The notes: generated by a model from the letters alone, not told the origin. Shown: positions 1-6,282, counted from the stretch's first letter. The stretch is 6,367 nt of DNA from Porphyromonadaceae bacterium UBA7180 (GCA_002491165.1 DKVK01000091.1:1988-8354); one strand, 5' to 3'. Program-made: numbers and translations.

Positions 1-1
1 C

Positions 2-292
2 ACCGGCAAGCGTATCTCCATCCGTGACACACGCGGCATCATCGACGACATCCTCAACGGCGACATCGACAAGGCTCCCACAAAGGTTCTGCCTATCTTC
101 AACTTCACCATCCCCACCGAGCTCCCCGGCGTCGACCCGAAAATCCTCGACCCGCGCGACACTTACGCCGACCCGAAGGAATGGTACGAGAAGGCCGACA
201 AGCTCGCCAAGATGTTCATCGAGAACTTCAAGAAGTTCGAGAACAACGCCGCCGGCAAAGCGCTGGTAGCCGCCGGCCCGCACATCGACTAA
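2..292 (+). CDS. pckA: Phosphoenolpyruvate carboxykinase (ATP), C-terminal part
   Basis: Only the last 96 codons and the TAA stop are in the window; the start and the nucleotide- and metal-binding core lie upstream. The enzyme interconverts oxaloacetate plus ATP with phosphoenolpyruvate, ADP and CO2 in the cytoplasm. In gut Bacteroidota it usually runs toward carboxylation, feeding fumarate and succinate formation. The visible part starts with TGKRISIRDTRGIIDDIL, followed by the conserved tail with PTELPGVDPKILDPRDTY, a Trp-containing helix (EWYEKADKLAKMF), and the ending GKALVAAGPHID, all familiar from the ATP-dependent class and unlike the GTP-dependent one. The full protein is normally about 535 residues, so roughly the last fifth is seen. 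A strong terminator 20 bases after the stop closes the unit. No lesion is visible. Identification rests on recognition of the conserved tail. Confidence 0.95.
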   Translation, partial: TGKRISIRDTRGIIDDILNGDIDKAPTKVLPIFNFTIPTELPGVDPKILDPRDTYADPKEWYEKADKLAKMFIENFKKFENNAAGKALVAAGPHID

Positions 293-313
293 GACGCTGA
301 CAACCCCTGTTAT

Positions 314-351
314 AAAAAAAGAGAGCCGCCATGCCGCGGTTCTCTTTTTTT
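314..351 (+). terminator. Intrinsic terminator after pckA
   Basis: The arms GAGAGCCGC (321-329) and GCGGTTCTC (336-344) form a 9-bp stem with one G-T pair and a 6-base loop. An A run before (314-320) and a T run after (345-351) extend the stem and supply the U-tract. The A/T symmetry would allow termination from either side, but no convergent gene is visible, so its main job is probably to end pckA transcription. Confidence 0.9.
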
Positions 352-373
352 AAGTAAAAGGTAAGTAAATCCG

Positions 374-389
374 GCTAACCACGGTTAGC
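374..389. repeat. Short inverted repeat between pckA and next promoter
   Basis: GCTAACC (374-380) and GGTTAGC (383-389) are perfect inverted repeats separated by two bases. As RNA this would be a 6-bp stem with a 4-base loop, and only a loose T-rich stretch follows. A second perfect 13-base palindrome, TTACCCAGGGTAA, lies at 409-421. Both sit 60-110 bases upstream of the -7 element at 481, where a regulator could bind, but nothing in the sequence names a regulator. A secondary, weak terminator is the alternative for the first. Confidence 0.4.
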
Positions 390-457
390 TTTCTTCAGGA
401 CGGATACCTTACCCAGGGTAAATTTGCCGCTCGCCGCGCAATTTTTTCAGAATTTTC

Positions 458-488
458 TTTTTTCTTTCACTAAACTTCTTTACCTTTG
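458..488 (+). promoter_or_regulatory. Probable Bacteroidota promoter for the secreted-protein pair
   Basis: TACCTTTG at 481-488 fits the Bacteroidota -7 consensus TAnnTTTG. The -33 region about 20 bases upstream is only T-rich (CTTTTTTC) and lacks a clean TTTG. Transcription would start near 494, giving a leader of about 50 bases to the ATG at 548. The leader is A/T-rich with no clear Shine-Dalgarno, as is normal in this phylum. Confidence 0.6.
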
Positions 489-547
489 CCATCAATTCAC
501 ACACACTACTGAATGAGACCTTATTACTAACACAATATAGAAAATAT

Positions 548-1678
548 ATGAAGAAAACTTACTTACTGCTGACGGCAGCCAGCCTCGCCGTCGCCTCCAC
601 AGCCATCGCTGCAACCCCACGCATGGACCACAAAGGGCGTTACATAGCCAAATCCCTGCAACAGCCAGCCTCCGCACGCCAGGCACAGAAGGCTCCCGCA
701 CGCATCGTAAACGTTACCCCAAAAGCCCTCCCCGCCACCGACATCACCGAAAACGCCTTCACCGCCAACTGGGAAGGGGTAGCCGGCGCCGACGGCTACT
801 GCATGTTCGTCTACGAGCCTGTAAAGATAACTGAACCCGGAACTTACGCCATCGTAGACGAAAGCTTCAACCTCGTCAACGTAGGCTCCACAGTAGAGCC
901 TGTATGGGCCGAAAACACCTTCTACACCGACATCAGCGAGGAATACGACTACACCTTCACCCCCGACTGGAGCGGCATCGGCGTAGCCTTCGCCCGCGGT
1001 ATGGTAAGCGCCAACCTCTACTCCCCCACAATGGCGCTCGAACACAACGGCGGCAAGTTCAAGGTGACCATCGAACTCGTGGCCAACCAGGGCACCATCC
1101 TCTCCGTGACATCCATCAACGGCGACGGCGTGGAGCAGGAGAAACGCCAGACCACCACGCAGCCCGGCGGCCAGACACTCGAGTTCGAGTTCACCAACGG
1201 AACTCATGAAACATGGCTATACATGGTGGACGAAGGCATCGAAGGGGACGATGACGGCCAGTACGCCAACGTCCTCTCATGGTTCAACCAGATAACCGTC
1301 AGCCAGGAACTCCAGGCCGGCGACGAGGTGCTCCGCCTCGTGGACATCGACGACTACATCAGCGTACCCGTAACCTCGCGACGCTTCGATAACATGAAAT
1401 ACCTCTACGGCGCCAAGGAGCTCGCCTACGACTTCTACGCGGCATACGTCTACGAGAACGACCCCGACGACGACTGGGACGACGAAACCGACTACTCCAA
1501 CTTCTCCAACCTCCAGAAGCTACAGCTCCTGCAGACCGGCATCGAGGGTATAGACACAGCCGGGGACGACGCTCCCGCTCGCTACTACAACCTCCAGGGC
1601 GTGCCCGTAGCAAACCCCGAACCCGGACAGATCTACATCCGCACACGGAACGGTCGTTCCTCAAAAGTGAGACTCTAA
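548..1678 (+). CDS. Secreted protein with fibronectin III-like segments and C-terminal NLQG/PEPGQ block
   Basis: The function is unknown. The 376-residue product starts with a type I signal peptide (MKK, a hydrophobic core, then AIA-AT, cleavage near residue 21-22), so it is exported. Residues 60-90 (KALPATDITENAFTANWEGV, then ADGYCMFVYE) look like the first strands of a fibronectin III domain. Residues 292-321 (LAYDFYAAYVYEND, then YSNFSN) look like its last strands. The region between (about 105-260) resembles a beta-sandwich of the anchor/jelly-roll kind, with SPTMALEHNGGKFKVTIEL and a Trp-rich DDGQYANVLSWFNQITV. A very acidic stretch (305-315) precedes the tail. The last 46 residues carry DAPARYYNLQG and PEPGQIYIR and end basic. 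This block is related to the end of the next gene and is typical of secreted Bacteroidales proteins, where it may act in sorting or anchoring (inference). ATG 548 is chosen because the signal peptide begins there. The next gene starts 74 bases downstream with no terminator between. The fold assignments are by eye. Confidence 0.85.
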   Translation: MKKTYLLLTAASLAVASTAIAATPRMDHKGRYIAKSLQQPASARQAQKAPARIVNVTPKALPATDITENAFTANWEGVAGADGYCMFVYEPVKITEPGTYAIVDESFNLVNVGSTVEPVWAENTFYTDISEEYDYTFTPDWSGIGVAFARGMVSANLYSPTMALEHNGGKFKVTIELVANQGTILSVTSINGDGVEQEKRQTTTQPGGQTLEFEFTNGTHETWLYMVDEGIEGDDDGQYANVLSWFNQITVSQELQAGDEVLRLVDIDDYISVPVTSRRFDNMKYLYGAKELAYDFYAAYVYENDPDDDWDDETDYSNFSNLQKLQLLQTGIEGIDTAGDDAPARYYNLQGVPVANPEPGQIYIRTRNGRSSKVRL

Positions 1679-1752
1679 CAGCCTGATAAGCATCCTATTG
1701 CCCTTTCCTCCCCTCTCATTGATTTATAACTCTTAAAAAACACGACAGAAAC

Positions 1753-2649
1753 ATGAAGAAAATCTACGCACTGGCAATACTCGCAACGGCCTCCTTGGCC
1801 CTCACGGCACAAGCCGAAACCAAAACCGGTACCCTCGACATAGGCGACTTCGAAGGCTGCACCACCTACATCTACGGACAGAACATAGAGCGCGCACCCT
1901 TCAACTTCTACTTCACCAACTCCGGCACACAGCTCATCTACACCGCCGAAGAGATAGCTCCGTTGGTAGAGGCCGGCGCCAAAATCACATCCCTGACCTT
2001 CCGCTTCGGCGACCCCGAAGCCATGTCATATTACGACCTCTCATACAACCTGCACGCTTACATGCAGCTCATAGACGCCGACCGCTTCACACTCGTGGAG
2101 GGCAAGACCAACTGGTTCACACCCGGCGGCGACTCCGCCATAGGGGAAGGCACATTCACCTTCGACATGATTATGGACATGGCCAGCGAAGACATCCCTG
2201 CAACCGTGACATTCGCCACTCCCTTCGAGATTCCCAAGACCGCTACCGGCAAGAGCCTGCTCATAACATCGTGGGCTACGCTCGACACCGGAGACTCCGA
2301 AGGCGGACAGTGCATCTATCCGTACGCCGAGAACAACGCCGCGCGCACATACCGCATGGCCTGCTTCGCATCAGACACCAAGGACAATTTCATCGAACAA
2401 GTGAACACGGGCGCCCTCATCGACCTCGTGACCACCGGTACCGACGTCTACAACACCGACATCCCCGTGCTGCGCATCAGCTACACCTACGAGGACACCG
2501 CCGACGGCATAGAGTGCATCTCCACGCCGGAAGAGGACGCTCCCGCACAATACTTCAACCTCCAGGGACAGCGCATCTACTACCCCGAACCGGGCCAGCT
2601 CGTAATCAAGCGTCAGGGCTCACAGGCCGTCAAGACCATAATCCGCTGA
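1753..2649 (+). CDS. Secreted protein of unknown function with the same type of C-terminal block
   Basis: I do not recognise a function. The 298-residue product has a signal peptide (MKKIYALAILATASLALTAQA, cleavage near residue 21). The mature part (about 22-245) looks all-beta and rich in aromatic and small residues, with APFNFYFTNSGTQLIYTAEE, ITSLTFRFGD, a Trp at 121 (TNWFTPGG), a second half GKSLLITSWATLD, and a closing strand PVLRISYTYED. This pattern, familiar from secreted Muribaculaceae proteins, suggests a binding or surface-structure role (inference). Residues 251-298 form the tail: DGIECIS, EEDAPAQYFNLQG, YYPEPGQLVIKRQG, ending in KTIIR. It aligns with the tail of the upstream gene (DAPA, Y, NLQG, PEPGQ, I). 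No promoter motif is visible in the 74-base gap before it, so co-transcription with the preceding gene is likely. ATG 1753 is chosen because the signal peptide starts there; the bases before it are A-rich without a Shine-Dalgarno. No catalytic motif is visible. Confidence 0.85.
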   Translation: MKKIYALAILATASLALTAQAETKTGTLDIGDFEGCTTYIYGQNIERAPFNFYFTNSGTQLIYTAEEIAPLVEAGAKITSLTFRFGDPEAMSYYDLSYNLHAYMQLIDADRFTLVEGKTNWFTPGGDSAIGEGTFTFDMIMDMASEDIPATVTFATPFEIPKTATGKSLLITSWATLDTGDSEGGQCIYPYAENNAARTYRMACFASDTKDNFIEQVNTGALIDLVTTGTDVYNTDIPVLRISYTYEDTADGIECISTPEEDAPAQYFNLQGQRIYYPEPGQLVIKRQGSQAVKTIIR

Positions 2650-2671
2650 TAATCATCCTCCCCCGTCATAC

Positions 2672-2702
2672 AGCCGGCTCCACCCCGTGGCCGGCTTATT
2701 TA
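2672..2702 (+). terminator. Probable intrinsic terminator after the secreted-protein pair
   Basis: AGCCGGC (2672-2678) pairs with GCCGGCT (2690-2696). An inner CAC/GTG pairing closes a 3-base loop beyond a 2-base bulge. The tail TTATTTA is T-rich but interrupted, so termination may be partial. It begins 22 bases after the TGA of the second secreted protein. Confidence 0.6.
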
Positions 2703-2706
2703 CAAT

Positions 2707-2752
2707 ATGGAGCGCAGGTATGTCTCGCCGGCTTCCCGGCCCGCGAAACAAA
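2707..2752 (+). repeat. Degenerate copy of the GGAGCGCAGG palindromic repeat
   Basis: ATGGAGCGCAGG (2707-2718) is followed, after about 13 bases, by CTTCCCGGCCCGCGAAACAAA. The element at 6175-6206 has the same order: ATGGAGCGCAGG, then CCTCCCGGCCTGCGACAAA. The two therefore look like members of one dispersed repeat family, with an insertion and base changes here. This copy lies between two transcription units, upstream of the broken gene, while the well-formed copies lie directly downstream of it. Relatedness is judged by eye. Confidence 0.55.
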
Positions 2753-2817
2753 AACGCCGCGGACAAGGAGACTGCCCTGCCAGAGATTCCGATTCCGTCC
2801 AATAACTTTCTGAATAA

Positions 2818-2849
2818 TTTGTCTTTTCCGAATTATTATCGTAACTTTG
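2818..2849 (+). promoter_or_regulatory. Near-consensus Bacteroidota promoter of the broken caspase-like gene
   Basis: TTTG (2818-2821) and TAACTTTG (2842-2849) are separated by 20 bases, matching the Bacteroidota -33/-7 arrangement (TTTG, 19-21 bases, TAnnTTTG). The predicted start of transcription is near 2855. It faces the broken gene starting at 3017. The motif is intact, so loss of the gene does not seem to have begun with its promoter. Confidence 0.75.
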
Positions 2850-2855
2850 CGGCAG

Positions 2856-3016
2856 ATTCTCAGAGGAGGAGGTCCGGCAGTATCCTTTACATGGAAGCTA
2901 CACGTCACGGCCGGACTTAACCGTTTAAATGCCAAGCCGGTACCAATTCCACTTAAGTGCGACATCAGTCTTTTCCACTTTTACCCGGCCATAATTTTTT
3001 AGAAAAAACTAACCGC
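2856..3016 (+). other. Long untranslated leader of the broken gene
   Basis: About 160 bases separate the predicted transcription start from the ATG, which is long for this phylum. Visible structure: GTCCGG (2872-2877) can pair with CCGGAC (2911-2916) across a 33-base loop; CACTTAAGTG (2950-2959) is a perfect palindrome; GCCGGTA (2936-2942) can pair imperfectly with TACCCGGC (2982-2989), followed by ATAATTTTTT, an arrangement like a weak attenuator. No known riboswitch or RNA class is recognised. No convincing small gene is present. Confidence 0.4.
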
Positions 3017-3118
3017 ATGAAACTAATCTACCCAATCATTATCACAGCGCTGGCAATACCGGGCGCCGTCATGGGTGCCCCGCAGTCGCCCGCCGCTTCC
3101 GCCGACGAGCCCGGCGTT

Positions 3119-3121
3119 TAG
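3119..3121 (+). other. In-frame amber codon just after the signal peptide
   Basis: The frame from ATG 3017 reads 34 codons, ending ADEPGV, then TAG. The next codons, VFRRPEPVKSLQTY, continue in the same frame and fit the mature N-terminus of the family, so one base change probably made the stop. The remnant's own natural stop is also TAG, and the other complete genes use TAA or TGA, so nothing suggests TAG is read as an amino acid. Confidence 0.85.
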
Positions 3122-4428
3122 GTCTTCCGCCGTCCCGAACCCGTAAAAAGCCTCCAGACTTACGCCACAACGGCCTATACCGCCACTCTCCACGACGTAC
3201 ACACACTGCGCGGAGACATACTCCACAGCGCCGGGAAAGACACCATAACGGCCTTCAACCTCAACCCCACCGGCGCCACATACCTCGTGCTCGAAAACGA
3301 AAATGGCAACGGCAAACGCACCGCCACCGTCTACGACACCTATCTGCGCGACAAGAAGCGCGCCCGGTTCAACGTCAAGAAGCGCGGCATCCCCTTCTGC
3401 GCGACATATTCGCCCGACGGGCGCACACTCTTCGTGGCCACCGACCGGGGAATCTTCCCCGCCGACCCGCGCACCCTCGAAACCGGCGAATGCCTGGAAC
3501 GCACCGGCTCCATCCCCGACATGCTACTCGTCTCTCCCAACGGCTACTTCCTGCTGGCCATAGCGGGCGACCGCTGCGCCGTCTACAACCTCGAGGAAGG
3601 GAAAGTGCGCAAGACACTCCTGACCGGCCAGCGCATCACCGACGCCATGTTCTCCCCGGACTCGCGCGAGATGGTACTCCTCTCCGACGACGGCATGGCC
3701 TCCGTCTACAACATGAACACCCTCACGGTGCGCAAGATGATAGACGGCCTCGGGCAGGCACGCGCCGGGGCGCTCAACTTCGACGGTAAATACCTCGCCG
3801 TGGCGGACCGTCCCGACAACATAGTGCTCGTAAACACCCTGCGCGACACGGACCGCACCAACATCCACGTCCCCGACGGCGACATCCGCGACCTCGGCTT
3901 CATCTACGACGCCGGGCGCAACACCCTGATGGTCTACCCCGTGCCGGGCGCCGTGAAGGCACGCCGCATGCCGCTCCTGAAGCCTTACTACAACAAGCTC
4001 ATCGACGAGGAGGTGAACGCCCGCATGGAGGAATGGCTCAAGATGCAGCCGGGCGAAACCATGGAGCAGTACGCCTCCCGTGTCACCGACGAAACCCGCG
4101 CCGAGCAGCGCCGCATGTTCGAGTACGAGATCACCACACGCCTGGCCGGCAACCTCATAGCCGGGCAGCCCGTCGGCATCGGCGAATACAACCGCGCCAA
4201 CGGAATGCTCGCCCTCAAGCCCGGCGACATGCCGCAGATTTTCATCAATGTCCCCGAGGAGGAAGCCACGGCCTTCAGCGACCCCGCGCTCGTCTCCCTC
4301 TCCGAAGTGCTCTACGGCGTGATGGACGATGACACCTTCGAGATAGTCTACGCCCGCGTCACCAACGGCGTGAACGGCAAGAGCTACATCTTCGACAACC
4401 GCAACCGCAAGCCCCTCGACTACATGAA

Positions 4429-4435
4429 GGGGGGG
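4429..4435 (+). other. Frameshift in a run of seven G
   Basis: Upstream, the frame of the main reading encodes NRKPLDYMKG. Beyond the G run that frame gives arginine/alanine-rich noise. Dropping one G restores GGDGISLQVLRLQKMEEVRL and the family-like sequence up to about 4709. An extra G is the simplest cause. Because it is a homopolymer, a sequencing error is possible for this lesion alone. Confidence 0.8.
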
Positions 4436-4703
4436 CGACGGAATCTCGCTCCAGGTGCTCCGGCTGCAGAAGATGGAGGAGGTGCGGCTGCGCGAACTCA
4501 GCGAGCGCGTCGTCAACGAGGCCAAGAACATGAACGTAATCTCCGACCATACCAACATCTCGGTGGCCTCGCGCGTGGTGGAAGACTACGACGCCAACGG
4601 GCGCCGCATCCTCAACTACGAGGTGAGCTTCACCTACGACGTCGCCCCGGGCTTCTCGGCGCAGGAAGACTTCCCCTCCGGCAAGTACCACGTGGAGCAG
4701 TCG

Positions 4704-4715
4704 GGCGCCGCCTCC
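4704..4715 (+). other. Second break: return to the original frame, possible deletion junction
   Basis: Family-like sequence in the shifted frame runs to KYHVEQSGA (ending about 4709). From about 4712 it continues in the original frame as LQSMHYDGITEAGL. A one-base loss explains this. A larger deletion is also possible: in related proteins I recall, EESGAA is followed by an OmpA-like region with FEGDFAQY and GKKV-type motifs, and none of that is present here. Confidence 0.7.
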
Positions 4716-5722
4716 AGTCCATGCACTACGACGGCATCACCGAAGCCGGACTCTATCCCGAAGTGCTGGCCGCGCACCGCGCCATCTCCTCGGCGCTCGC
4801 CATGCCGGAACTCACCGACACTGACGCACGCCTCCTCCGCTCAATGCTCCTCGACCTTGACCCGCTCCTCTTCAAGGGCGCCATTTACTACTCCTCCACC
4901 GGCGACGACGCCGCCATGAAACTATGCGCCATCACCGCCGTGGACACTCGCCTGCGCCCCGACATGGCCTCCCTCCCCTTCACCCCGCAGCCGCAGCTGT
5001 GGCCCGAACTCCTGTATTGCGCCGCCCTCGGCCTCTCCGCCGTGGTAAGCGCCGGGATGCCCGAATCCGTGGCTTACGACGACCGTCAGCCCACGCGCGG
5101 CAACGCCGCAAAGACGCCCGGATTCAACGAGTTCGCCTCGCCGCTGGTGCAACGCCGCTTCGCCGACTGGGCAAAGCGCCGCGAGTTCGAGGAACTGCGC
5201 GACTACGACCGCCGCATGAACGAGCAGGGTTATGACGAATACCGGCGCCTCTGCGACGAGGCCGCCGAGGAATACATCGGCATCTACGGCGGCCGCCTGC
5301 GCCTCTCAGACCTTACGCTACACCCCTACGACGTCGACGACGAGACATACCTCATTACCTCCGGCATGGGACCCGTCGTGGTCTCCGTCCCCAAGAAAAA
5401 GAAGGAGGCCGAAGCCTTCAAGGCCTCCTGGCCGACCATGAAATTCCGCAACCCGCGCTTCATTGTCAAGGACGACCGTGTGCGCATAGCCTCCGTGACG
5501 CTCGAAACCTCCTACGGCAAGTCGTACCCCTACTCCATGGAGAACCTCGCCACCTACCGCTGCCCCGACGTGGCAGTCGATTTCCGGTCCATAATCGACC
5601 GCAGCAAGGCGCTCGAAGGCAATACCGCGCAGGGTGTTCCCTCCGTGCGGCAGAACACCGCCGTAGTGCGTGCCAAGAGCTCCGTGGACGAGAATATCCC
5701 CGTAACCAAACGTGTCAACGAA

Positions 5723-6141
5723 CACACCATAGCGGTGGTGTGGGCCAACGAGAACTATGACGGCGACGTGGAGCGCGTCTGCGGCGCCATCAACGACGGC
5801 GAGACATTCGCCAGATACCTCACCTCCACCTTCGGGATACCGCAGGACAAAGTGCGCCTCGTCACCGACGCCACCGCCGGGCAGATGAAACGCTCGCTGA
5901 AATGGCTGCGGGGACCGAAACCGCCTGGAACTACCCGCAGGAGAACCACGGCACCTTCACCTACTTCCTGCTGCGCAAACTCCAGGAGAGCAAAGGCAAC
6001 GCGACGCTGGGCGAACTCGCCGACTATGTGCGTGACAACGTGGAGAAAACCAATATGCGCCTGCGCTCCGTGCGCCAAAGCCCGAACGTAAACCCCTCGC
6101 CCTCCTACGACGGCGACTGGCGCTCCCTGCGCCTCGCCAAG
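5723..6141 (+). other. Caspase-like (C14) domain remnant lacking its catalytic centre
   Basis: The start, HTIAVVWANENYDGDV then AINDGETFARYLTSTFGIP and KVRLVTDATAGQMKRSLKWLR, matches the beginning of bacterial caspase-like domains (IANENY, NDG, lGip). The end, read from 5902 in another frame, is AAGTETAWNYPQENHGTFTYFLLRKLQ, then TLGELADYV, also typical. About 140 residues remain where about 240 are usual. The missing middle is the part that carries the catalytic His (Y-x-G-H-G) and Cys (D-x-C-x-S-G); neither motif occurs in the window. Both reading frames still make family sense across ATGGCTGCG (5902-5910), which marks the junction. Confidence 0.85.
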
Positions 6142-6155
6142 TAGCGCCGCCAAAA

Positions 6156-6282
6156 ATGGAGCGCACGCCCAAACATGGAGCGCAGGCCTCCCGGCCTGCG
6201 ACAAACACGAGGTGCCGAGTAATCGTTACGTGTGGGTTCGCGTTTCGCAGGCCGGGAGGCCTGCGCTCCATGTTCGCTCCAT
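6156..6282. repeat. Nested inverted-repeat element, 30-bp perfect arms
   Basis: The arms at 6172-6201 and 6245-6274 are perfect inverted repeats (30 bp) around a 43-base loop. Outer copies ATGGAGCG (6156-6163) and CGCTCCAT (6275-6282) add a second, outer pair. Each arm also holds its own hairpin, CGCAGGCC (6181-6188) with GGCCTGCG (6193-6200) around a 4-base loop, and the mirror image lies in the right arm. It begins 12 bases after the stop of the broken gene. There is no coding sequence in it and no clear target duplication. It could be an extragenic palindromic element of the REP/BIME kind, a miniature non-autonomous transposon, or a very stable bidirectional transcription barrier. Confidence 0.85.

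Larger units (their letters stand above)
3017..6144 (+). pseudogene. Broken gene: secreted propeller-like / caspase-like (peptidase C14) protein
   Basis: The remnant starts at ATG 3017 with a signal peptide (MKLIYPIIITALAIPGAVMGA) and ends at TAG 6142-6144. Domains in order: beta-propeller (WD40-like) strands at about 3230-3960, such as LLVSPNGYFLLAIAGDR and AMFSPDSREMVLLSDDG; a charged helical plus beta module (3980-4399); a segment with GFSAQEDFPSGKYHVEQSGA (4650-4709); a helical stretch (4720-5130); a second module like the first (5138-5545); and a caspase-like domain (from 5723). Related gut Bacteroidales proteins are, as I recall, exported WD40/OmpA-like and caspase-family proteins of unknown role. 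Lesions: TAG at 3119-3121, +1 shift at 4429-4435, break near 4704-4715, break at 5902-5911. The longest open frame, 3287-6091, begins at a GTG without a signal peptide, includes about 90 out-of-frame residues in its middle and ends out of frame, so it should not be annotated as a functional 934-residue protein. Codon use resembles its neighbours, giving no sign of recent transfer. Confidence 0.85.

Noticed and set aside
563..1207. A 214-codon open frame on the - strand
   Set aside because: It is the shadow of the first secreted protein, which has a signal peptide, a promoter and a recognisable tail; the antisense product is glycine/valine-rich with no motif.
2891..2920. Nine-codon leader peptide (MEATRHGRT) after a GAGGAGGAGG stretch
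   Set aside because: The purine-rich stretch is about 18 bases from the ATG, too far to serve it, this phylum rarely uses such sites, and there is no regulatory codon run.
3119..3121. TAG recoded as an amino acid
   Set aside because: The same reading ends in TAG at 6142-6144 at the normal family end, other lesions are present, and nothing in the window suggests a phage or a code change.
3524..4558. A 344-codon open frame on the - strand
   Set aside because: It is complementary to the well-supported propeller and module region; long antisense frames are common at this GC content, and its composition shows no domain or signal peptide.
3287..6091. A 934-codon open frame read as one intact protein from a GTG
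   Set aside because: It has no signal peptide, lies inside a longer frame that starts at 3017, and contains about 90 residues of out-of-frame arginine/alanine-rich sequence (4436-4709) and an out-of-frame end after 5911.
6172..6274. CRISPR array
   Set aside because: The repeats are inverted, not direct, and there is only one spacer-like loop.
6156..6282. Insertion sequence with target-site duplication
   Set aside because: There is no transposase frame inside the 127 bases and no matching direct repeat on the two flanks, so it is kept only as an inverted-repeat element.
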